From assembly GCF_018687615.1 (NCBI RefSeq), contig NZ_CP061299.1, forward strand, positions 124,001-188,000: a stretch of DNA of 64,000 nucleotides, in the 5' to 3' direction. Each line of letters opens with the position of its first letter. Position 1 is the first letter of the stretch. The notes beneath the pieces are model-generated. The model saw only the letters and a program-made list of their open reading frames with translations. It did not search any database and was not told where the DNA came from. Origin of the DNA: Polynucleobacter sp. MWH-CaK5 (GTDB lineage: Bacteria > Pseudomonadota > Gammaproteobacteria > Burkholderiales > Burkholderiaceae). Shown here in pieces: positions 33,251 through 41,258 of this stretch. The position numbers were made by a program, and so were the translations under genes.

Positions 33251-33974
33251 TTTTTAAAAAACTGGCAGCTTTTTCCATGGCGTTGATGCTGTAAGGAGTT
33301 TGAATGATCTCTTTGGGTAGCTCTGGAATAACTCCCATCAGAGGCGCTGGTATCAGGTTTTCTAAGGTGGCAATGTTTTCTTGAAGCAGTGTCATAGGAC
33401 CTATGGTGTTAGCCACCCATCCAGCCAAGCGCAAGCCCCTTGTCTGAATGGCTTCAACTGTGAGCAAGGCGTGATTGATGCAGCCCAATCTCATGCCAAC
33501 CACTAGGACGATCGGTAGTCTAATATCTTGAGCAAAATCAGCGCTTGTTTTGTCATTATGAAACGGCACTTTAAAACCACCAACCCCTTCAACTACGATT
33601 GCATCTGATTGCTCGCGTAAATCTTTGAAGGCATTGAGCATCACTGAATAATCCAGATGCGTGCCAGATGCTTTTGCAACTAAATGAGGGGCTGCTGGGG
33701 TTGAGAGTTGATATGGACAAATATCCAAATAATCTTCTCGTGCTTTGTAAGTCATAACGCTGGATAGCGCCAAGATGTCTTCATTGCACATCATTCCAGC
33801 AATGTCTCTTAAGCCAGCAACCACAGGTTTGAAAGCGGCAACCACAGCGTGTTGTTTTTTTAAGTGGGTGATCAAGGCGCCAGAAATTAATGTCTTACCA
33901 ACTTCTGTGTCCGTGCCGGTCACGAAAAAACCAGCTTTGCCAAGTTCGCTGGGATTATTAGATTTAAAGGCCAT
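33246..33974 (-). CDS. bioD: Dethiobiotin synthetase
   Basis: 242 residues from the ATG at 33974. The P-loop is GTDTEVGKT, and VEGVGGFKVPF and VVGMRLGCINHALLT are family motifs. It closes the ureido ring of dethiobiotin from DAPA, CO2 and ATP. The chosen ATG has GGAG seven bases upstream, inside the bioF 3' end; a TTG two codons earlier is possible. It overlaps bioF by 11 nt, so it is coupled to it. Confidence 0.94.
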   Translation of the reverse strand: MAFKSNNPSELGKAGFFVTGTDTEVGKTLISGALITHLKKQHAVVAAFKPVVAGLRDIAGMMCNEDILALSSVMTYKAREDYLDICPYQLSTPAAPHLVAKASGTHLDYSVMLNAFKDLREQSDAIVVEGVGGFKVPFHNDKTSADFAQDIRLPIVLVVGMRLGCINHALLTVEAIQTRGLRLAGWVANTIGPMTLLQENIATLENLIPAPLMGVIPELPKEIIQTPYSINAMEKAASFLKI

Positions 33975-35184
33975 CTTCAATCTCCATCAGCGCTTGAATT
34001 AATTGATCAATCTGTTCAGTCGTGTGGCTTGCTGAGAATGTGATCCGCAGTCTGGCGGTATTTACGGGCACAGTCGGAGGTCTGATCGCTGGTACCCAGA
34101 TATTCTTTTTGTAAAGTTGTTGAGCTACTTTCAATGCGTCTTCAGTTTTACCAATCATGATTGGTTGGATGGCTGTGTCTGATGGCATCAACGACCATTT
34201 TTTTAGGCGCAGTGTTTTTTTCCAATGCTGAATATTGTGATTCAGCGCTGTGCGATAAGCATTATCAGAGATCAACTCTAAGCTTTTGAGTAAGCCGTGA
34301 GCAATCGCAGGCGGAGACGCGGTGGTGTAAATGTAAGGACGACCTTTTTGTAAGATCCACTCCACCAATGTCTGATGTCCAGCAACGAATGCGCCACTGA
34401 TGCCAGCTGCTTTACCCAAGGTGCCGATATAAATGATTCTTGATGCAGCTTCATTAGATTTTTGAATGCCGGCATGTTCAAGAATGCCAAAACCGTGTTG
34501 ACCAAGAACGCCAAAGCCGTGAGCATCATCAACCAAAATCAAAGCATCGTATTGATGAGCCAGTTTGAGTAATGCGGTGACTTGTGCAAGATCACCATCC
34601 ATGCTGAAGACGCCATCAGTGACAATCAATTTAAATTGATTGGTGTCATTGGCTAAGAGTTGTTCAAGGGCTTGCAAGTCTTGGTGAGGAAATACTTGTA
34701 CTTTGGCTTGATTTTGTTTGCTGGCCAAACGAACGCCGTCGATCAGGGATGCATGGTTCAACTCTTCAGAGTAGATGCTCATCACTTGATTGGATCCAAG
34801 ACTGCTGCTAATCGCAGTGATGGCCGCCAGATTAGCCATGTAGCCTGTGCTAAAAAACAATGCACGAACTTCTGGAATGAATGCTTCTTGAGTTTTCGCC
34901 AAAGCTTTTTCTAGATCATCATGCGGACGATGATGACCGCTGATCATGTGTGATGCGCCACTGCCTGACCCAAAGAGTTGTAGACCTTCAGAAATTGCTT
35001 TGGCTAATTCAGGATGATTGGCCAGTCCCAAATAGTCATTGCTGCAAAAAGTCAGCATGGCTTGACCATCAATTGTCATCACAGGCGCACTGGCGCTGTC
35101 ACAAATCTTCAGCGTTCTTTTAAGCGACTGTTGTTCTAAGTCGCCTAGAAGATGATTGAAATGGTCGATGTATCTGAGGGTCAT
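33964..35184 (-). CDS. bioF: 8-amino-7-oxononanoate synthase
   Basis: A 406-residue PLP enzyme that condenses a pimeloyl thioester with alanine. It has FCSNDYLGLANHPE, GSGSGASHMISGHH, VDDAHGFGVLG and the PLP-lysine region IGTLGKAAGISGAF. Its ATG overlaps the bioA stop in an ATGA junction. A long C-terminal segment keeps normal family length. Confidence 0.95.
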   Translation of the reverse strand: MTLRYIDHFNHLLGDLEQQSLKRTLKICDSASAPVMTIDGQAMLTFCSNDYLGLANHPELAKAISEGLQLFGSGSGASHMISGHHRPHDDLEKALAKTQEAFIPEVRALFFSTGYMANLAAITAISSSLGSNQVMSIYSEELNHASLIDGVRLASKQNQAKVQVFPHQDLQALEQLLANDTNQFKLIVTDGVFSMDGDLAQVTALLKLAHQYDALILVDDAHGFGVLGQHGFGILEHAGIQKSNEAASRIIYIGTLGKAAGISGAFVAGHQTLVEWILQKGRPYIYTTASPPAIAHGLLKSLELISDNAYRTALNHNIQHWKKTLRLKKWSLMPSDTAIQPIMIGKTEDALKVAQQLYKKNIWVPAIRPPTVPVNTARLRITFSASHTTEQIDQLIQALMEIEDGL

Positions 35185-36524
35185 GCTTTAACTGTGGCAT
35201 TCAAGCTTGCTTGAATGCCATTTGATAAGTGAGTGATTTCATCAGCACTGATGATATACGGCGGCATGATGTAAATCGTTGAACCAATTGGGCGAACCAG
35301 CACACCTTGATTTAAAGCGTGAGCAAAAAATTCTTTTGAGAAATTCTCACAGAGATGTTCTGCTTTGATATCAAAGGCCAGGATCATGCCTGCTTGCCTG
35401 AAATGAATGATTCGTTCATCTTCTTTGGCCCAAATAAAAGCTGTGGCTAATTCCTGCGCAAGAACTTTGTTCTTTTCTAGGATATTTTCTTTTTCAAAAA
35501 TATCCAATGTGGCCAAGGCTGCTCTACAAGCCAAAGGATTGCCTGTGTATGAATGGGAGTGTAAAAATCCTTTGCGCACATCTTGGTGGTAGAAGGCCTC
35601 ATAAATATCATCAGTCGTCATGACGAGCGATAGGGGTAAGTAACCACCGCTGATGCCTTTAGATAAAGCTAAAAAGTCAGGCCATATGCCCGCTTGTTCA
35701 ACAGCAAAGAAAGTACCTGTTCTGCCGCAACCCACAGCGATTTCATCGGCGATCAAATGTATTTGATATTGATCGCAAAGTTTTCTGATGCCTTGAAGAT
35801 AAGAAGGATCATGCATGACCATGCCTGAGGCACATTGAACCAATGGTTCAACAATCAAGGCTGCAATATTTTTTGATTGCTTGCTCAGTAACTCTTCTAA
35901 ATTTATTAAAGCGCTGGTTGCGATATCTTTGGCGGTTTGATTGCCTGTTGCAAGACGTGCATCGGGGTTCGCAACAATGTGAGCTGGGTGAGTCAGTGGA
36001 CCATAGGTTTCTTTAAAGACTGCAATGTCGGTAACAGCCAGAGCGCCTAGTGTTTCACCGTGATAACTATTTTTAAGGCAGATGAATTCTTTTTTATTGG
36101 CCAAGCCTTTGTTCTGCCAATAATGAAAGCTCATCTTCAACGCCATCTCAATGGCTGATGCCCCATCAGATGCATAAAAGGTATGACCCAATTGATGTTG
36201 GGTCAGTGCACTTAAGCGCTCTGATAGTTCCACCACAGGTTTGTGTGTGAAGCCTGCCAACATGACGTGCTCTAAAGAATCCAGTTGATCTTTCAGTGCC
36301 TGATTGATCGATAGGTTTGCATGACCAAATAAATTGACCCACCAAGAGCTGATCGCATCCAAGTAGCGATTGCCATCATGGTCGTATAACCATGCGCCTT
36401 TGCCATGAGAAATTGCCACCAAGGGAAATTGTTCATGATGTTTCATTTGAGTGCAAGGGTGCCACACAGATGCCAAACTGCGCTCTACAAGATCTTGAGA
36501 GAGTGAAGAGGTTTTTGGATTCAT
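35181..36524 (-). CDS. bioA: Adenosylmethionine-8-amino-7-oxononanoate aminotransferase
   Basis: 447 residues from the ATG at 36524. It has SLASVWHPCTQMKHHE and SSWWVNLFGHAN (BioA-specific substrate motifs), IADEIAVGCGRTGTFFAVEQAG, and the PLP lysine in LALSKGISGG. It converts KAPA to DAPA with SAM as amino donor. The ATG overlaps the stop of the upstream Bug gene in an ATGA junction, which fixes the start and implies coupling. An earlier in-frame start exists at 36563 but would lie inside the Bug gene. Confidence 0.95.
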   Translation of the reverse strand: MNPKTSSLSQDLVERSLASVWHPCTQMKHHEQFPLVAISHGKGAWLYDHDGNRYLDAISSWWVNLFGHANLSINQALKDQLDSLEHVMLAGFTHKPVVELSERLSALTQHQLGHTFYASDGASAIEMALKMSFHYWQNKGLANKKEFICLKNSYHGETLGALAVTDIAVFKETYGPLTHPAHIVANPDARLATGNQTAKDIATSALINLEELLSKQSKNIAALIVEPLVQCASGMVMHDPSYLQGIRKLCDQYQIHLIADEIAVGCGRTGTFFAVEQAGIWPDFLALSKGISGGYLPLSLVMTTDDIYEAFYHQDVRKGFLHSHSYTGNPLACRAALATLDIFEKENILEKNKVLAQELATAFIWAKEDERIIHFRQAGMILAFDIKAEHLCENFSKEFFAHALNQGVLVRPIGSTIYIMPPYIISADEITHLSNGIQASLNATVKA

Positions 36525-37501
36525 TCGGCTTTGATTCCTGTGTCCTCGATTAACTTGGACCAACGTTTGGAGTCTTGTTGAATTAATTGGTTCAATGCTT
36601 CTGGTCCTTGAGGATTTGCTTCTAAGCCGATGGCTGACAGTCGTTCTCTCACTTCTGGAAGATTCAGGATGCGTTTTGTTTCTAGCGCAATTTTTTGTAC
36701 GTCGGCTTTATTCATCCCTGCAGGCCCATTCAGAGAGAACCAAGAAGTGACCTGGAAGTTTTTCAAGCCAGGTACGCCAGACTCACTCAAAGTTGGGATA
36801 TCTGGTGCGTGTATTGAGCGCTGCATACTGGTGACCCCAATGGCTTTTAAGTCACCGGATCTAATCAAGGGTAATGCAGAAGCCAAGTTATCAAAACTCA
36901 TTTGTACTCGTCCACCCAACAAATCTGGCATGGCTTGCGCTCTGCCTTTGTATGGGATGTGTTTGATTTTTGTTTTGGTCAGTTGTTGAAATAGTTCACC
37001 TGATAAATGAATCGATGTTCCGATACCAGAGGATGAGTAACTTAAATCATGAGGCTTTGATTTGGCTAAGGCAATCAAACTTTTTGCATCTGTGGCAGGT
37101 ACATGTTTATTCAATACCAATACATTAGGAGTGCTGGCTAAAAAGGTGATTGACTCTAAATCTTTGCGAGGATCATAGTTAAGATTTTTATATAAAAACG
37201 GATTGATGGTCAGTGTCCCAACTGTTCCAATCACCAGCGTATGACCATTGGGTTGAGCTTTGGCAGTCAGCTCTGTGCCAATATTGCCACCCGCACCTGG
37301 TTTATTTTCAACAATTACCTGATTATTAAGGTCTTTTTGCCAATGTTCAGCCAAAATTCTGGCCAAAATATCGGGTGCTCCACCGGGTGTAAAGGTGACA
37401 ATGATTTTGACTGGCTCTGAACTGCGGTTAGGCCAAGACTTTTCTGCATAAGACGCAAAGGTCAGGATACTTAAAGAAATAAAAGTTAGGATGTGACGCA
37501 T
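36521..37501 (-). CDS. Tripartite tricarboxylate transporter (TctC/Bug) family solute-binding protein
   Basis: A 326-residue periplasmic binding protein. The signal peptide (MRHILTFISLSILTFASYA) precedes the Bug signature WPNRSSEPVKIIVTFTPGGAPDILARILAEHW. The ENKPGAGGNIGTE loop and HIPYKGRAQAMPDLLGG segment are the ligand-binding beta-strand motifs of the family. It is the first gene of an operon with bioA, bioF and bioD, joined to bioA by a 4-nt overlap. Bug proteins often bind carboxylates or small amphiphiles. No TctA/TctB membrane genes are adjacent, so it may be an orphan receptor or share a membrane unit elsewhere. The ligand is unknown. Confidence 0.9.
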   Translation of the reverse strand: MRHILTFISLSILTFASYAEKSWPNRSSEPVKIIVTFTPGGAPDILARILAEHWQKDLNNQVIVENKPGAGGNIGTELTAKAQPNGHTLVIGTVGTLTINPFLYKNLNYDPRKDLESITFLASTPNVLVLNKHVPATDAKSLIALAKSKPHDLSYSSSGIGTSIHLSGELFQQLTKTKIKHIPYKGRAQAMPDLLGGRVQMSFDNLASALPLIRSGDLKAIGVTSMQRSIHAPDIPTLSESGVPGLKNFQVTSWFSLNGPAGMNKADVQKIALETKRILNLPEVRERLSAIGLEANPQGPEALNQLIQQDSKRWSKLIEDTGIKAE

Positions 37502-37540
37502 ACCTCTATTTGAACACTTCGACCTGTATCATTGGCAATT

Positions 37541-38524
37541 ATGACTATGAATGACCCTAAAAAATACTCTTCCATTTCTGTAGAGCAGGTCTTAGAGCTC
37601 TATGAATTGCCCATGAATGAATTGATGGCTCGCGCAGCACAAGTCCATCAAGAAAACTTTCCAGAGGGTGATATTGAGTTAGCCACTTTGTTGTCAATCA
37701 AAACGGGTGGATGTCCTGAGGATTGCGGATACTGCCCACAAGCAGCCAGATATCACACCGATGTCAAAGCAACTAAGTTGATGGATGTCGAAGAAGTTTT
37801 GACTGCGGCAAAAGCTGCTAAAGAAGCAGGATCGAATCGTTTTTGTATGGGTGCTGCTTGGCGCGAACCAAAAGATCGCGACATCGAAAAAGTGGTTGCC
37901 ATGATCAAAGGCGTTAAAGATTTAGGTTTAGAGACTTGCGCCACATTGGGCATGTTGGCACCTGAACAAGCAAAAGCCCTGGGTGATGCGGGTCTTGATT
38001 ATTACAACCACAATCTTGATACCAGCGAAGATTTCTACGGTTCAGTGATCAACACACGTCAGTATCAAGATCGCTTGGATACCTTACAAAGTGTGCGCAG
38101 TGCAGGCATGTCTGTTTGTTGTGGCGGCATCATTGGTATGGGCGAAACTCGTCGTCAACGTGCTGGATTAATCGCCAAGCTAGCGAATTTAAATCCATAC
38201 CCAGAATCAGTGCCTATCAATCATTTGGTACCAGTTCCTGGCACTCCATTAGAGGATCAAAAAGGTGTTGATCCTTTGGAGTTTGTGAGAACCATTGCGA
38301 TTGCACGTATCACCATGCCAACTGCCAGAGTTCGTCTATCAGCCGGTCGTCAAGAATTGGGTCGACCAGTTCAAGCGATGTGTTTCATGGCGGGCGCCAA
38401 TTCGATTTTCTACGGCGATAAATTACTCACAACCGACAATCCCGAGGCAGATGCCGATCGTGAGCTGTTAGCTGAGCTAGGCTTGAAAACTAAAACAGCT
38501 TGTAAAGCTGAAGTGCTTGTTTAA
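37541..38524 (+). CDS. bioB: Biotin synthase
   Basis: A 327-residue radical SAM enzyme. The [4Fe-4S] cysteines are Cys58, Cys62 and Cys65 (GGCPEDCGYCPQ). YNHNLDTS, ICCGGI-like SVCCGGIIGMGETRRQR and the Arg ligand region RVRLSAGRQELG complete the [2Fe-2S] site. It inserts sulfur into dethiobiotin. ATG 37541 is preferred; ATG 37547 and a TTG at 37532 are alternatives, and none has a strong SD. It diverges from the Bug-bioAFD operon with only about 39 bp between start codons. Confidence 0.95.
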   Translation: MTMNDPKKYSSISVEQVLELYELPMNELMARAAQVHQENFPEGDIELATLLSIKTGGCPEDCGYCPQAARYHTDVKATKLMDVEEVLTAAKAAKEAGSNRFCMGAAWREPKDRDIEKVVAMIKGVKDLGLETCATLGMLAPEQAKALGDAGLDYYNHNLDTSEDFYGSVINTRQYQDRLDTLQSVRSAGMSVCCGGIIGMGETRRQRAGLIAKLANLNPYPESVPINHLVPVPGTPLEDQKGVDPLEFVRTIAIARITMPTARVRLSAGRQELGRPVQAMCFMAGANSIFYGDKLLTTDNPEADADRELLAELGLKTKTACKAEVLV

Positions 38525-38577
38525 GATTAACTAAGCCAGACCCAGCCTAATCCAATCAAGCTAAGCTAGTCGCGGGA

Positions 38578-39750
38578 TTAAAACTTGTGTCTTAATCCTG
38601 CTGTCACACCATACTGACTTTTTTGACGATTGCCATTAGCAACACCATTTGAATTGCGGTGTTGATCTAAGAAACCATAGATATCAGTTTGTTTTGACAG
38701 TTTATAAACGCTGGTTAAGACCAAGCTTTTATCTTTGTCGACCAGATGACGACTCTTGTGATCATGGTGCAATTTTGTGTAGTGAGCAAGACCTAAGTCC
38801 ACCTTAGGAGTTAATTGATATTGCATACCCCAAGCGCTCACAAATACATCAGATGCCAATTGATCACGTTCCGGAGATGACTGATGATTTATGTGTGAGA
38901 TGCTGCCACGCTGAATGGCTGGCAGCTTTGAGTGAGACATGCCGGATTTAAATGTCCAACGATTAAAGCGATATTCACCACCAAAGTTAATGATCTTTGT
39001 TGAGCCTAATGATTGGGATGATTTAGCAGCAGTGCCTGCTGATTTAGCAACATCAATTTCTGTAAAAGATCCACCCACAGACCAATGGGCATCTCGATAC
39101 TTCAAACCAATTGCCGTGCTGCTGCCGTGCTTCACAGAGCCGACTTGATTGCCACTTTGATAGCTTGCTAAAAATGTCACGCGCTTGATTTGGTGTTGAT
39201 ACTTGATGGTGCCATCAGAGCGATTGTGATTATTTTTCAAATCAGTATAGCCACTCAAATAATGAATCAAACCTTTTTGGTTCAAGTTATTCGTTGGATC
39301 AAAATCTTTGATCGTGTCATAGCTAACAGTGTTCTGACGACCGATGGTTAGTTGACCTAAGGATTGATTGCTGATGCCTAAATGCGCTTGGCGTCCAAAG
39401 AAACTTTTGTTGTCTGATTTTTTGCCGTGCACTGATGTGTCACTGGATGAATTGTTGTCACCCGTATTCATATCAAAGCCAGTTTCTAGTTTGAAAAAAG
39501 TTTTATTACCGCCACCTAAATTTTCTTCTCCTTTAAAACCGAGGTGTGGTGCTGATAAACCTCCTGAGTTAGTGCTTAACTGAGAATCTTTGCTATTACC
39601 TAGCTGATCTTTACCCGCATGATTTTGATACCTCATGCCAGCATCAACCGTGCCGTAAATGGTGACATTGGATTGAGCCTGGACACTTTTGATGACCAGT
39701 GGTGAAGCCATAAGGGACATCACCGCTACGCTGATGAGCGATTTCTTCAT
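38578..39750 (-). CDS. Gram-negative porin (Burkholderia/Bordetella trimeric type)
   Basis: A 390-residue outer-membrane porin. The signal peptide ends near QAQS, and the mature start is SNVTIYGTVDAGMRYQNHAGK, the hallmark of betaproteobacterial porins. HLGFKGEENLGGGNKTFFKLETGFD, FGRQAHLGISNQSLGQLTIGRQ and the terminal LRHKF (aromatic last residue) are present. It forms a general diffusion channel for small hydrophilic solutes. The SD GGAGA is 5 nt before the ATG. The loops are unusually His/Lys/Ser-rich. Confidence 0.92.
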   Translation of the reverse strand: MKKSLISVAVMSLMASPLVIKSVQAQSNVTIYGTVDAGMRYQNHAGKDQLGNSKDSQLSTNSGGLSAPHLGFKGEENLGGGNKTFFKLETGFDMNTGDNNSSSDTSVHGKKSDNKSFFGRQAHLGISNQSLGQLTIGRQNTVSYDTIKDFDPTNNLNQKGLIHYLSGYTDLKNNHNRSDGTIKYQHQIKRVTFLASYQSGNQVGSVKHGSSTAIGLKYRDAHWSVGGSFTEIDVAKSAGTAAKSSQSLGSTKIINFGGEYRFNRWTFKSGMSHSKLPAIQRGSISHINHQSSPERDQLASDVFVSAWGMQYQLTPKVDLGLAHYTKLHHDHKSRHLVDKDKSLVLTSVYKLSKQTDIYGFLDQHRNSNGVANGNRQKSQYGVTAGLRHKF

Positions 39751-39805
39751 TGTTTCTCCGTAAAAGTAGTGATGTAAAAAAACAACAAATACCGTGTTTT
39801 TTCAC

Positions 39806-39840
39806 AGGTTCTACATAAGAACCTATTACAAAGATAACAA
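39806..39840 (-). promoter_or_regulatory. Porin promoter candidate with palindromic -10 region
   Basis: Read on the minus strand, TTGTTA (39840-39835) and TATGTA (39817-39812) are 17 bp apart. The -10 sits in the centre of a perfect inverted repeat AGGTTCT-N5-AGAACCT (39806-39824), so a regulator binding there would block the promoter. Confidence 0.4.
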
Positions 39841-39896
39841 TAAAGTCATTAATAAACCAAGTTAACCATTAAAATTAAGGTTATTTATGTGATTAA

Positions 39897-39914
39897 TGTT
39901 GTAATAAAACAACA
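39897..39914. repeat. Inverted repeat upstream of coq7
   Basis: TGTTGT - AATAAA - ACAACA: perfect 6-bp arms, 56 bp before the coq7 start. The whole 219-bp porin-coq7 gap is AT-rich and otherwise contains no gene. Confidence 0.45.
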
Positions 39915-39969
39915 AAAACCCCTGATATGTGTCAAAACTAATAATCGTCTGAGCGTTTAAGATATTCCC

Positions 39970-40623
39970 ATGAGCTCATTTGCAAAATCATCCCAACATC
40001 CTATTGATGGTTTCATCATTGAATTTGATCGCGCATTGCGTTCAATAGTTGGTGCAACTCCCATGAGACGACCTGTTCCAGATGCGTCAACAATGAGTGA
40101 AACTGAATTAAGCGTTGAAGAAAAAAAACACGCTGCAGGTTTGATGCGTGTTAATCATGTTGGAGAAGTTTGTGCGCAGGCTTTGTATCAATCACAAAAG
40201 TTGCACGCAAAAAGTGATGACTTAAAAAATAAATTAGAGCATGCAGCGATTGAGGAAGAAGACCACCTGGCTTGGTGCGAGAGGCGATTGGAAGAATTAG
40301 ATTCTCGTCCAAGTTTGCTTAATCCCATTTGGTATGCGGGATCATTTGTGCTTGGTTCAATCGCTGGTTTAGCGGGTGACAAAATCAGTTTAGGGTTCGT
40401 TGCTGAAACAGAAAAACAAGTAGAACATCATTTGGATGATCACTTAAAAGAATTGCCAAGCAATGATCATCGTTCCCGTGCAATTGTTGCGCAAATGCGT
40501 GCCGATGAAATTGCACACGGACAAATGGCAATTCAAGAGGGTGGAGTTGAATTACCAAGCGCTGTTCAAAAGGTCATGAAAACAATGGCCAAAATAATGA
40601 CCGTCACAGCTTATCGCGTCTAA
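39970..40623 (+). CDS. coq7: Demethoxyubiquinone hydroxylase Coq7 (UbiF-replacing di-iron enzyme)
   Basis: A 217-residue di-iron hydroxylase for the late ring hydroxylation of ubiquinone synthesis. The iron ligands are in RVNHVGEVCAQALY, EEEDHLAWCERRLEEL, AETEKQVEHHLDDHL and MRADEIAHGQMA. Two hydrophobic stretches support interfacial membrane binding. It acts in the same pathway as the UbiH-family gene at 17352. It diverges from the porin. Confidence 0.93.
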   Translation: MSSFAKSSQHPIDGFIIEFDRALRSIVGATPMRRPVPDASTMSETELSVEEKKHAAGLMRVNHVGEVCAQALYQSQKLHAKSDDLKNKLEHAAIEEEDHLAWCERRLEELDSRPSLLNPIWYAGSFVLGSIAGLAGDKISLGFVAETEKQVEHHLDDHLKELPSNDHRSRAIVAQMRADEIAHGQMAIQEGGVELPSAVQKVMKTMAKIMTVTAYRV

Positions 40624-40756
40624 CCCTAAGCTAACTTCTTAAGAGTATTTTCCAGCCCCATGTTTTTATTGAATTTTTACTCGTAAAATAGTATCAACAT
40701 GTGCGTCTAAGTGCTTGTTCTAAATAAAGAATTTACAAAAAAACCACCTAAAACAC

Positions 40757-40785
40757 TTGACCATGAATTACGCATCCTCTAAAGT
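40757..40785 (+). promoter_or_regulatory. mraZ/dcw promoter candidate
   Basis: TTGACC (40757-40762) and TAAAGT (40780-40785) are separated by 17 bp. The -10 runs into the first MraZ repeat, so MraZ binding would occlude the start site. Confidence 0.5.
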
Positions 40786-40809
40786 GGGGAAAAGTGTGAA
40801 AAAGTGGGG
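40785..40809 (+). promoter_or_regulatory. MraZ operator: three direct repeats at 10-bp spacing
   Basis: TGGGG (40785-40789), TGTGA (40795-40799) and TGGGG (40805-40809) each begin exactly 10 bp apart, with AAAG before each. MraZ is known to bind TGGGN repeats separated by 5 nt in front of its own gene. The middle copy is degenerate. The last copy, GGGGA, also sits at SD distance from the mraZ GTG. Confidence 0.75.
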
Positions 40810-40817
40810 AAATATTC

Positions 40818-41246
40818 GTGTTTCAAGGTGCTTCTGCATTAACTCTCGATGCCAAGGGTCGCATGTCGATTCCTGCAAGGCATCGTGACGCCTTGCAATT
40901 ACAAGGCGAAGGCAGAGTCACGCTCACAAAACACCCTGATGGTTGCTTGTTACTTTTCCCACGTTCTGAGTGGGAAGCATTCAGAGGTCGCATCGCACAA
41001 TTGCCAATGGATGCCCATTGGTGGCGCCGAATCTTTTTAGGTAATGCCTCTGACATAGAGATGGATGGATCTGGTCGAATTTTGGTCACCCCAGAATTAA
41101 GAGCTGCCGCAAGTATTGAGCGCGATGTGATGCTATTGGGAATGGGCAGTCACTTTGAATTATGGGATGCCGCAACGTATGCACAAAAAGAGCAAGTTGC
41201 AATCGCACAAGGCATGCCAGATGCTCTCAAACAATTCACCTTCTGA
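40818..41246 (+). CDS. mraZ: Transcriptional regulator MraZ
   Basis: A 142-residue protein with two AbrB-like SpoVT repeats. The first has MFQGASALTLDAKGRMSIPARHRDAL, and the second has ASDIEMDGSGRILVTPELRAAASI. It forms rings and represses the dcw operon. The start is GTG at 40818; the family sequence begins MFQG, so a later ATG is not the start. Its operator repeats lie immediately upstream. Confidence 0.95.
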   Translation: MFQGASALTLDAKGRMSIPARHRDALQLQGEGRVTLTKHPDGCLLLFPRSEWEAFRGRIAQLPMDAHWWRRIFLGNASDIEMDGSGRILVTPELRAAASIERDVMLLGMGSHFELWDAATYAQKEQVAIAQGMPDALKQFTF

Positions 41247-41258
41247 TGTTGGCCAACC

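Noticed and set aside
38575..38598. Inverted repeat GGATTAA/TTAATCC as a bioB-porin terminator
   Set aside because: The right arm is within the porin coding region and no T-run follows; it is too weak to call.
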